The notes under the pieces: generated by a model
Database searches by the model: none
What the model saw: only the letters and a program-made list of their open reading frames with translations
What the model was told of the DNA's origin: nothing
Origin: Catonia carolina
Lineage: Eukaryota; Arthropoda; Insecta; Hemiptera; Achilidae
Assembly (NCBI GenBank): GCA_035578175.1
Contig: JAQMRL010000002.1
Span: forward strand, 136,080,171-136,144,170
DNA length: 64,000 nt
Direction: 5' to 3'
Made by a program: the position numbers and the translations under genes
In this document: positions 10,648 to 20,869 of the stretch, in pieces
Layout of the letters: each line of letters opens with the position of its first letter
Numbering within the stretch: position 1 is the stretch's first letter

Positions 10648-11159
10648 ATTGTTTACCTGTACCTACAAATGTTATGAAGCCACAGATGCAATTACATAAA
10701 CATTCAACCATATTTACATTTGTGCGTATTTAAAATGCCTTCATTTATGGTGAAATATGCACTGTGATTCGTTTAACATTCGTCTTAGCCCGAAAGGTGT
10801 GAAAGCAATTGAAATTCATCATGAGATCAGTAAAGTTTAAGGAGAAAACATTATGAGGGATGGTGAAAAGTGAAAGAGAACAGATTCTTTACAATTCTAT
10901 CAAGAAGTGTTCTGTATAAAATTGTAACTACATTTTAAATTATCAAAAGATGAAAACAGAATGTTAGATTGGCTATTAATTAAAATCAGCCGCCAGACTT
11001 CTGTGAGGATGGAATTCAAAAGCTGGTTGTACGATACAATAAGTGCCTTAATACTAGTGGACATTATGTAGAAAAGTAAATTTGGCTATGCATTGGCATT
11101 AAGTTTGAATGATTTGAGTAATTGCTCATTGTTGCAATCTTTGGAAAATGAAAAAAGGT

Positions 11160-12065
11160 AAAAAAAACATTTTTTAGATTGTGACCTTGTATGCATTTCA
11201 CAACAAAAGTGTATAAAAAGTAATAGGAAATGAAAAGTGAAATAAGAAATTAAAATGCTTTTTATTCAAATCATTTTTCTCTATAGAGGCTAGTTTAGTG
11301 GAAATTACAGATTTTTCATATTTTTATTATTCTTTTGGCAAGGAAGGTTTGCTTCAAAAAAATTGATACCAGGATAGTATGATGTAGTAAGAGGGAGAAA
11401 AAAAGTTTTTGATACCAGAATAGCATGAACATGTAAGAGGGAGAGATAAAAGCAAACAAGTTTCTGATACCAGGATAGTATGAAGTAGTAGGAGGTAGAA
11501 AGACGCAAACAATTTCTGAAAATGTTTTGATACCAGGATAGTATAAAGTAGTAGGAGGTAGAAAGAAGAAAAAAACCTCTGAATATATTCTGACTGACCA
11601 CCACTTTGCTTTCATACTATCCTGGTATTGAAAATATCATTTAACTTTGGTTATTCTATAACCTTGTTATATAACTTTGGTATTGAAAATATCATTTAAC
11701 TTTGGTTATTCTGCAATCTCCTATAAATTTTCATTTCTTTTTATGCTAGTATGCCATCTGGAATTCTCTTGAACTATTTTCCAATTTTCTTTCCTGGTAC
11801 TATGAAAGGTGTTGCAGTTGTGAAAACAATTTGACACCCGATTTCCGACCTGAACCGATTATTCAGTCAACATTGGATGTCAAATTTTTACTTTCTTTTG
11901 TTTAAAATTGCAGCCTTAGTATGTATTTTATGACAAAAGTGTAATAAAGTGTAAAAGTGTTATAATCAAAGTTATAGGAAATTAAAAAACCTACAACTTT
12001 TATTTTAAGCATTTTTCTCTACAGAGCTTAGAAGAGGCAATTACTGATTTTCTGTATTTTAAGTT
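11160..12065 (+). repeat. Diverged direct duplication around a repeat cluster
   Basis: The block near 11160-11325 (CAACAAAAGTGTATAAAAAG, then TTTTTCTCTATAGAGGCTAG and AAATTACAGATTTTTC) recurs in diverged form near 11905-12060 (GACAAAAGTGTAATAAAGTG, TTTTTCTCTACAGAGCTTAG, AATTACTGATTTTCTG). Spacing is about 740 bases. The two blocks enclose the minisatellite described separately. The family is unknown, and no terminal repeats or coding capacity were seen. Confidence 0.55.
11366..11715 (+). repeat. Irregular minisatellite with an inverted copy
   Basis: GATACCAGGATAGTATG or a close variant occurs near 11366, 11410, 11470 and 11531, each followed by a GTAGTAGGAGGTAGAAAG-like stretch. An inverted copy, CATACTATCCTGGTATTG, lies near 11613-11630. 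Directly after it, a block of about 34 bases starting GGTATTGAAAATATCATTTA occurs twice (near 11625 and 11680). Two minus-strand ORFs here are by-products of the repeat. Confidence 0.75.
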
Positions 12066-12433
12066 CTACAGAGGTTAATTTTTATTTTGTGTCCTTCACT
12101 CAAGTCATGTGAGTGTTTTCACACAATTTTTTAAACAAATCGTCGACAGATCACATCAAAGAGATGTCTAAGGTGCCTTCTGCATGCCAGATGACCTATT
12201 TGATTTCTGTGCCTTTTGTTTAGACGATGCTTGGCTGTGTTACTGAATGTTTTACAGCCATTCAGATCAATCCTATAAGTTCTACAGTGCTATGACATCA
12301 TCATAACTATACAACTGTGATTCTAGTTTTCATGTTTCATGTTCACTAAATAAAGTATTTTGTAGCAAACACAGAAACTACAAGCCTCAATCATGAAGGC
12401 ACTATTGAAAACTGAAGCAATACAACACAACTA

Positions 12434-13383
12434 TAGGTGATTCAAAAAGAGCGCCGGTTTTGATATATCAAATTAAGAGATTTATTTTATTGAAAAACTG
12501 AAAATAAATACATCAACAAGTTCATCTTACCTTCCGATTTCATGTATGAAAAATGATGTCATGCATGTGTCCTCCTCTACTGCGCTGGCACGCATCAACT
12601 CTGTCCATGAAATTGGATATTACTGCACGACAAGTTTCGACTTCCATTTGCCCGATAACCTGTCGAATTTCCTCCTTCAAGTCATTGATGTTTCGGGGTT
12701 TATTGGCATACACCAATGACTTCAGATGACCCCAAAGATGAAAGTCACAAGGCGTCAAGTCACACGACCTTGGTGGCCATTGATGGTCGGAATTACGAGA
12801 AATGATGCGATCCTGGAACCGTTCACGGAGCAACAACATTGTTTCTCGTGCAGAAACTGAATTTTATACGGGTGATATTGGAGATCGTACCGAAGAATTC
12901 TCCGTACAGAAGAACATCGTAAACCCAATTGTTGAGAACGGCAACGTATTGATTTTGCTGGGCTAACAGCCACACTGTCACGAACCAACGCAATGTTGTG
13001 CTCAGTTCGGCCAGAACGACGACGTCCAGAACTTTTAAGGTCGACTGTTGAACCCGTCTCAAAAAACTTTTTCATGAGCCTGCGAACTGTTGATTCATTC
13101 GGTACTTCATTACGTCCTAGAGTACCGCGAAGTCGCCTGACAGTAGCCGCATAACTCTCTTCACTCTGGTAAAATGTTTTGACGATTAACACTCGTGCAA
13201 TAGTAAACTTCTCCATGGTTAGACACAGACTGCGAGAGTACTACACTGCGAACAAGAGAAACTACAACTGAATCGTCAATCGGAATGTTCTCCGAAATAG
13301 AAATGAGGTCTAACAATGTTGCCAACCGATAAACAAAAATTTACCAGCCGTTTAAAAACCGGCGCTCTTTTTGAATCACCCGT
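12434..13383 (-). mobile_element. Non-autonomous Tc1/mariner-type element, copy 1
   Basis: Perfect 26-bp inverted ends, starting GGTGATTCAAAAAGAGCGCC (12436-12461) and ending at 13380. TA dinucleotides lie just outside (12432-12433 and 13384-13385). The element retains the start and end of a transposase gene on the minus strand. It is near-identical in structure to 37582-38510, which lies in the opposite orientation and shares the same internal deletion. Confidence 0.88.
12540..13216 (-). pseudogene. Transposase with the catalytic middle deleted, copy 1
   Basis: From an ATG at 13216 the minus strand encodes the helix-turn-helix half (MEKFTIARVLIVKTFYQSEE, TVRRLMKKFFETGSTVDLKS, QQLGLRCSSVRRIL) up to YKIQ. 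It then jumps into the C-terminal end in another frame (LLRERFQDRIISRN, WPPRSCDLTPCDFHLWGHLK), ending RSRGGHMHDIIFHT. This family normally has about 340 residues. The first two catalytic acidic residues lie in the missing part, so the product is dead. It resembles insect transposases annotated with an N-terminal DUF4817-type helix-turn-helix. Confidence 0.85.
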
Positions 13384-14749
13384 TATGATTTAAGTACTGT
13401 TGCTTGGTTGGAGAATTTCCATAAGTAAATCTTATGCATATTCAATCGGCAACCAATCTCAAATGTGGCCTGAATACTGAAATATCACCATAGGAACATT
13501 TGAACTCCAACTAAAAAGGTATAAAATTAAATTAAATAGGTACTCCATAATTACACTGTAATTTATTATTTGTTTTATTTATTTGTTAGTACAATATATT
13601 TACAAATATCTCTACAAAAAGTCAAGATTACAACTACATCATTATTTATTTATTATAATGTAATAATATAATAATATTATATATTTTATTTCATCTCCAT
13701 AAAAATAACAACAAAAACAAAAATAATAAAAAATTAAAACGTATGCATGTATTTCTTACACATTCTTAATATTATATCAAGTACATTACAGTATTATCGT
13801 CAGTATATTATATTATTTATTATATATTGTATTTATGTATTCATTTATTCATCTATTATATTTATAATTAATATTATTTATTTGTGGAACACAGTGAGGC
13901 ATGTTATATAGTTAAACGAAACAGTAATAAAAGAGTATTAACTTAAAATTATTTAGGTTTTAATGATTATTTAAGTTTTGGACTAGTATTATATTAATTT
14001 ACTTTGTATTTTCTAAAAAAAAACTGTAAGCAAATAAAATTTGTTTTATAAAACAAAATAGATTTATAATTTCATTTTGTAAAAAGGGGCCAATTATATC
14101 TGTGTGCTTGGCAGATAAATGTTGGTATTGTGAGATTATTAGTAGATCATAAATCTACTATGAAAACTAAAAAAGAGTAAAAAAATAATCCAAATACCTT
14201 GTGACAATGAATTATTATTGAGAAACGAATAATCTGCATTTCCAAATTCCCTCAATAATAAAAAATTGAACTTTTTTGTGATTTGCGCTTATTACGATAA
14301 TTATTTATTTTACTTATGTAAATGGACGGTGTTAAAAATAGCCCTCAGTTAAATTCTTAAACCCATTAATCCTAAATAACAATTTTATGTGCTTAAAAAA
14401 CATAGTTAATTTTTTATTTTTTTATTATTATGAAATACACACCAAATTTTTTAAATAAGCGGTTGTAGTAGGAATACCTGCGATAATCAACTAAATTTTT
14501 ATTTTTGTCAACAATGTCACAAAAAGCTGATTTACAAGAACACAACTGTATTCTGTGCCAGATGCCCAAGGTTTGATTTCCTCTTGATTTTTTTTCATCT
14601 GACATCTGACTTTTTTTATCAATTACCTATCCTTTATAAACCAAAAAAAAAACAAACAGATAGACTAATGGTTTCTTTTTCGTTTATAATAGGCAGGATG
14701 TCAGAAATCTAAAAGAAATTTTAATAATAGTAAAATTTACAGAACAACT
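13384..14749. other. AT-rich spacer, nothing assigned
   Basis: Long TATTATTTAT-like low-complexity runs occupy about 13555-13880, and the rest is AT-rich single-copy-looking DNA. A minus-strand ORF at 14414-14605 has no recognisable motif. Confidence 0.5.
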
Positions 14750-14769
14750 GGGTAAACAATTTTATTAAA

Positions 14770-15092
14770 ATAATATTTTATTCCTAAAGTGTGTACATTG
14801 CAATCTGTTCAATTTAGAACAATAAGCAACCCCATGACCCAATGAGATGAGGATAATGTGTATGACATGAAAATGAGGTGTAGTCTTGTACAGACTCAGG
14901 CCAACCATTCCTGAGAGAGTATGGTTAATTGAACCTCAACCATCAAAGTACAGCGGTAACCACTGTCTAGTATTCAAATCCGTATTAAAGTAACTACCTT
15001 TACTAGGATTTGAACCAGGAACCTTCATCTCCAAAAATCAGCTGTGTAACAGCTGACTAGCAGTGACAGTTTTACCCCTAGACCAATCCGGT
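14770..15092 (-). mobile_element. tRNA-derived SINE, family 2, copy 1
   Basis: On the minus strand the head reads CCGGATTGGTCTAGGGGTAA (A-box-like), and GGTTCAAATCC (B box) lies at about 15010-15020. An unrelated body shared with copies at 19571-19892 and 50930-51220 follows. The target site is duplicated, about 19-20 bases starting GGGTAAACAATTT, at 14750 and 15093. This marks an RNA-mediated insertion. Confidence 0.85.
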
Positions 15093-15111
15093 GGGTAAAC
15101 AATTTATTAAA

Positions 15112-16654
15112 GTAAAATTTATGAAAAGAAGGTAAACAAACTAAATATAGAAAATAAATTTTTTTTGCTTACAGACTCTACAGATGTTCTTTAATGAAGT
15201 TTAGAAAAAATTAATTTCTGCATTTAAAATATGTTGCCAAAATTTTCTCAAGGGTTATGTTTTATATCTAAATGGGATAAAATCTAAATTATAAATTGAC
15301 GGTAATTTTAGCTACTTTTGTACGTAAATTTTTATTACAAAACATATTAATAATAATTTGTTCGTGCTAAAATAAATTTTGCCTCAAGTTTTGATATTAT
15401 GAATCAAAAACAAAGTAAAAAGCCAAGTAAAAAATTATACATATCAGTCGTAATTAAATATTTTTATTCAGAATTGCTTGCTCTTTAAAGTAACACTATT
15501 ATTTTTTATATTCAATCTAAAATCCTGAGTTGAAAATTCATTATTAATTATTTAATTCATAAATATAATTTAAATAAAAATAAAACAATTACAATAATTT
15601 TTAGATAATGCAGTAGTAAGCAGAAATATTTAATTCTTTTCTATGCATAATTTGAGTTTGTAACTCAAAACACTTGACCTGTTTTAATAATAAACAAAAA
15701 ATAATAAAATATCCTTACAATAATTTTTTTAAACAAATGCACTAATAATTAAAATATTGACCATAATAATTACAATAATAAAAACATACATAACCTAAAC
15801 AAACTTTTCTAATTGTACTTTATAACCTAAACAATATTTTTTCATATTTATCTTTTTTTGTTAATATCCAACTTAAATTATAATAAATCTAAAATTAACA
15901 TCAATTTTTTAATTACATATATTTATGTATTTTGTTTTTTTTTTACTTGAGTATTTATTTTATACATACCTAACCTAAGAAACTAACCTAACATAATCTA
16001 AATCAAACGCACCTGTATTATAATTTCATTACTTTTAAAATCTAAATTTTGTTTTTCAGTGAAATAATACAACTGAAAATAATAACAATCGAATAATTTT
16101 GTTTAATAAAATCTCAGTCATCATTTGTATTATAAATAATAAAATTATTTAACAAGTGCGAATGAAGTGCCAAATACTATAGGTACAAACCAATGAACAA
16201 TTAAACAAACGAACATACTAAATACTTGTTTGCTACAGTTATTATTTATTATTAATTATTATAATTAATAATAAAAACAGTGTTTACCGCTAGGGAGCAA
16301 GATAGGAACTGTGAACGAAACTATTTTAAAGTTTCTTAACAACTATTTGACACGGTGCTCATATAACAGAGAAGGCACAATGCTCTTCTATGTAGACCAG
16401 TTAGTTGCTGTCTATCAATTGCAAACTACAAATATAATTTAATTAATGACCATTGACAAACATTTTCCATTAAAAATCGATCAACTAATATTACTGTGTA
16501 ATTAATAAATACATATATACAAAAACTCATGTTTTTAAAATTATTCACTTTTTTGGAATATACATACAATTTTAATTTTGACCTTGCTTTAATAAAAAAA
16601 TTAATATAATTTAAAATACTGACATGAATGAATATCATCTTTAAAAGGGATATA
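15112..16654. other. AT-rich spacer, nothing assigned
   Basis: Very AT-rich DNA with ATTATTTATTATTAATTATT-type runs around 16240-16275. No exon, transposon end or structured RNA was supported. The minus-strand ORF at 16426-16638 is compositional. Confidence 0.5.
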
Positions 16655-16792
16655 CCGTAGAACTTTGATAGTTCGAGATGGAAGGGTAGGGGAATAAGGA
16701 GAAAGTAAAAGGGCTATCCTGCCTGCTGGATCGCTATTTACACCATCATTTTGCCTCGCCACGAGTTGTGACGAAAAAGCAAAGGTTTACTG
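16655..16792. mobile_element. Small pogo/Tigger-like MITE
   Basis: 138 bases with imperfect inverted ends (CCGTAGAACTTTGATAG on the left, AAAGGTTTACTG on the right) and TA at both borders (16653-16654, 16793-16794). The ends resemble the CAGTAGAACCTCG termini common in Tigger-type elements. It has no coding capacity. Confidence 0.55.
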
Positions 16793-17210
16793 TATAAGGA
16801 AATGGAATGACAAGCAAGAAGTGTTGGTTATGTAATAAATGAATATAAAATTTTGATTGGTGATGATATAAATTGAGTTCCTTGTTAAAAAAATTCAATT
16901 CTTTTGGAATACCTTCATCTATAAAGAAATGATGAGTGACTCCATACAAGAACAAATCCAACTGGGAATTAGAGCCTATAGTATCTGCTCATAACATTAC
17001 CTCTGCAGGGTCATACAGAAGGCCGAGTCATTTCTACGCTGTCATTAGGAAAAGATTATTTAATCAATTGCTCCACCATTACAGATGATGCATGAACCTG
17101 CTTTCTCTATTTCAGACAAATAATATTGCCACGACAAGTCTACACTAGATCTAAACTCCTACTCTTCACACTCTGTATGGGCATAACAAATTATGTAGTT
17201 GTTTGTAGTA

Positions 17211-17749
17211 CAGTAGAATCTCGGTAGTCTAGCACCTCCAGTAATCCGTCCCTTAAAATACTAGCCCTAAAAGTATGAAACCTCACCCAGGACAGATTTT
17301 GGTAAAAGATTTAAATTGAATTAGGAAAATCAACTCGACCTACTTACGGCGGATTTAATATAACATGTATGTTTAGGATTTGATTAAAGAAATGAATTAT
17401 TGGTAAATGGAATAATTTTTGGCCTTTTATCCAAAAACCCAAAACTGGGCCTTACTCTACACTTCATGCTGAATTGACAACGAAACATAATTCTCAGAAC
17501 ACGAGCACCTCCACACCGCACTAGGCGATGTCAATAGCCGATAATTATGTTCAGTACAATGACTACAAAAGTACTCAGCAAACCTTTTTTAATTAGTTAA
17601 TTTAATTTAAAATCACAAAGAAATCAATGCATATTCATTTTTTCTTTAAATTTATAGTTCCAAAATTTCAACACATCCAGTAATCCGGGATTTTCAGTAA
17701 TCCGACACCCTCTCGGTCCCAAACAGGCCGAACTACTGAGATTCTACTG
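17211..17749. mobile_element. pogo/Tigger-like MITE, 539 bp
   Basis: Inverted ends CAGTAGAATCTCGGTAGT (17211) and GAACTACTGAGATTCTACTG (ending 17749), with TA on both sides. Subterminal CCAGTAATCCG occurs on both sides of the interior. No transposase is left. Confidence 0.85.
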
Positions 17750-17929
17750 TAGTATGGGAAATACACCCCCTCAGTCCTGGTCCTTCTGTCCATATTGTGT
17801 ACACATTTCTTACATCCCTTAAAGAGGCAAAGTAACCAGTAGTACACAGTAATTCACCAATGCAAAGTTATTTAAGATGAAAATAAGTAAGAGCACAAAA
17901 ATGAAAATATATTTGTTCTGATGCGCCCA

Positions 17930-18265
17930 GAACTGTGCCTGTGAAACATGGATTTTGTCAGAAATAGAAGATTAAAACGAAAGATTTTTGGAACAATAAG
18001 GGAAGAAGGTGACTGAAGATTATGAAAAAATGAGGAACTGAATTGTCTCATTGAAGATAGAGACTTAATTTGATTTATAAAGACTGAGATGGTAGCGGCA
18101 CATTAAGAGAATGGAGACAATGAAGATTGTTATGGTAACACAAGTATGGAAGAAAAGATTGTACAAGAGCAAAAGGAAAAGTCGTCCGAGGAAAATGTGG
18201 ACATTTGTAAAAGGATTGTGGATGGAATTCAAGATGAAGATGCAAATTTATATCCAAATGCTTGA
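17930..18265 (+). mobile_element. LINE C-terminal relic
   Basis: Plus-strand frames read like the tail of a non-LTR retrotransposon ORF2. A CETWILSEIED-like stretch is near 17950, then RHIKRMETMKIV near 18100 and RKSRPRKMWTF near 18190. Several stops and frameshifts separate them, so it is an old truncated copy. Confidence 0.55.
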
Positions 18266-18750
18266 ACAAGATTTCTTCATTATATGATTGATTAGCAAAA
18301 CAATATAAAATGAAATAATAATTAAATTTCTACTGAATGTAAATCTCCGAAATTATTATTTTTTTAAAATAATACAATAATAATTATTATTGTACATTAT
18401 CATAATCATAATTATTTTCACTTTAGAACAAGGCACAATATAGTATATATGACATCATTATTAATAAAAATATTTATAATATATTTTACAAGAAATTAAT
18501 ATTACATTTGCAGTGGTCATTTATACATTTTTTATTTAAATACAGCAATAACAGTCTGCAGAAGAGCTGTACACTATCATTTAGGAACCACATTTCACAA
18601 AAAAAAAAAAAAAAATTAAATTATATAAAATATAACTGATAAATTAAACTTATTTATTACAAACATAATTAATTATTTTTTAAAATAATAACTTAAATAT
18701 CATACGTAAAATTTTGAAAATAATATTGTTAATTTAAAAAAAATAAAATA

Positions 18751-19987
18751 CAGTCAATGCTCGATTTAATGGACTCACCTCCTAAATATATAAAACAGTT
18801 TGAAAATTACAAAAACCTAAGGATGTTAATTTTTGAGAAGAAAAATTACTTTTTTTGATATTCATTACTAGAAAAAAATGCACAATAGATATTTTTTGAA
18901 GGGTTGGCATCACTATTATCAGTGTAAATTTCTGCATCTTTCCTGCCCAGAAGAGAATTGCAGAATTGCTTGAGTCCCAGCTTCGTGTAGTTGGAAGGAA
19001 TGCAGTGTGTTGTTATAGTAGTGGTAGAATGAATGAGTTAGTAGTGTTTCACAGCTGATGAATTTGTAGTAGTAGTGTGTACTAACTAGACTAAAAAAAT
19101 ATTCTTATCATCCGGCGCATTAATTTAACAAATAACTGCCGAGTTATTAACTTGGTCAGATTCATAATACTTAACTTACCAATTTATAAAAAAAATATGT
19201 AAAAAAATAAATGTAATAAATACAAACAAATATGTTAAATACGGAAAGTTTAAAAACGAATGTTTTGTATCAGAGTAATACAACAATCGTTCTCCCAGCA
19301 TGCGTCACTCATTCATTATACCTCACCCGTACCCTTCACCCCGTAACTACACGTAGCTTGGAACCGCACAATACTTGTTTAATACATATGTGTAGGTTAT
19401 TACTAGCTGTTGGAAATTTTGTTTTTAATTCATGTTGATTAGTCGTAGTTTCAAAAAAACAGTACTAGTGTTAAAAGGAAACGTGTTACTTCAACTGTAA
19501 GGCTATAAGCAAATCCAATGTTTACTTTAATACATTATAGAAACATAATGTGACCAATTATATTATAACTATTTTTTTATTCCTAATTTGTGTACGTTGC
19601 AATCTGTTCAATTTAGAACAATAAGCAACCCCATGACCCAATGAAATGAGGATGTGTATGACGTGTAAATGAGGTGTAGTCATGTACAGACCCAGGCCGA
19701 CCATTCCTGAAAGAGTATGGTTAATTAAACCCCAACCATCAAAGTACACCGGTAACCACTGTCTAGCATTCATATCTGTATAAAAGTAACTACCTTTACT
19801 AGGATTTGAACCAGGAACCTTCGTCTCCGAAAATCACCTGTTAAACAGCTGATTTTGGCGACGACTTTACCTCTAGACCAACCCGGTGGGTCATTATATT
19901 ATAACTGAATAACTTTCAATTTAACGAACTTTTACAACAACGGACATCGGTATTCCCCAATTGGTCCGTTAAATCAAGCATTGACTG
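18751..19987. mobile_element. pogo/Tigger-like element carrying a SINE
   Basis: Inverted ends CAGTCAATGCTCGATTTAA (18751) and GTTAAATCAAGCATTGACTG (ending 19987). A TA precedes the left end, but AA follows the right one. The interior has no transposase. A family 2 SINE inserted at 19571-19892, so the original element was about 900 bases. Confidence 0.75.
19571..19892 (-). mobile_element. tRNA-derived SINE, family 2, copy 2
   Basis: Same unit as at 14770 and 50930. It has a perfect 14-bp target duplication ATTATATTATAACT at 19557-19570 and 19893-19906. The minus-strand head carries GGTCTAGAGGTAAAG and a GGTTCAAATCC B box. It lies inside the pogo-like element 18751-19987, so it is the younger of the two. 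Confidence 0.9.
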
Positions 19988-20869
19988 AACATATAAAAAT
20001 GATGGCACTGAATAAATAAATAAAAAAATAAAAATAAATAATAAAAAATGCTGTTTAAAAATTCACTCAATTCATGCTATTTAATTTATTATTAAATCTA
20101 TATTATTTTTTCATTTTTAAATATATTTTTGTAAAAATAAGCTCGCTGACATTTAACATGAATTTCCTTTAAATCAGAGGCCAAAATTAACTTTGCCTTA
20201 ATAGAGCGAAATTAAATTAACCATCTGTAATCAAATATTTTAGTTTTAAAACAATTAATTGTTTGAATAAACATGATTTCTGTAAAAAAGTTAAACTGTT
20301 AAATTAATAAATATATAAAAAACAAAGATATTTAAAACTTGTTTTGCATATTTATTTTTATTTTGTTAAATTCTAGCACTCTGACTTCAGTACATTATTA
20401 TCTATCTTAAAAAACTAGCAACATATATAATGTTATTATCATATAACCATTGGACGTCATTGCTGTACATAATTCATATTACCATATATTTATATAATAA
20501 TATATATATAATACAAGAATAATATTATACTAATAATAATTTACAACAGTAAACATTATCTAACCATACAATACTACTATAAAATTAATTTCCAAAATAA
20601 CGAATTCAAAGAATAACAAAAAATGTTCAAAAATTTTTTAATAAGAGTTGAAACAAATAAACCGTATTAAACAAAAAACTAATCCACAAATAACTATAAA
20701 CATAAAATATAATAAAAAAATAAAAGTCATACTTCATCAAGGTTCAAATGCTGTTAACAACTTAGAAAATGTACGAATGATTCAGTATTATAAGGGTCAT
20801 TACATGAATCACTTGACTGAGAAACCCCACTAAATATTTTTAAAGAATTTAGATTTAAGGATTAACGAA
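19988..20869. other. AT-rich spacer
   Basis: AT-rich DNA, including TATATATAATA runs near 20480-20520. The ORF at 20648-20833 may be a worn LINE stretch (NNLENVRMIQYYKGH), but the match is too weak to claim. Confidence 0.4.

Larger units (their letters stand above)
4235..11079 (+). mobile_element. Old mariner remnant split by the LTR element
   Basis: The left piece (4235-4315) starts with a mariner-style terminus CGAGGTGTATTTTTAAAG after a TA. The right piece (from 10648) reads GVKAIEIHHEIS near 10800 and GIQKLVVRYNKCLN near 11010-11050, then HYVEK and a stop at 11077-11079. These match the N-terminal helix-turn-helix region and the extreme C-terminus of mariner transposases. The catalytic middle is missing. 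The LTR element sits exactly between the pieces, with ATTG on both sides. No 3' terminal repeat was found. Confidence 0.7.

Noticed and set aside
11305..11615. Two overlapping 99-codon minus-strand ORFs with repeated SYYFILSWYQ-like units
   Set aside because: By-products of the minisatellite unit in two frames.
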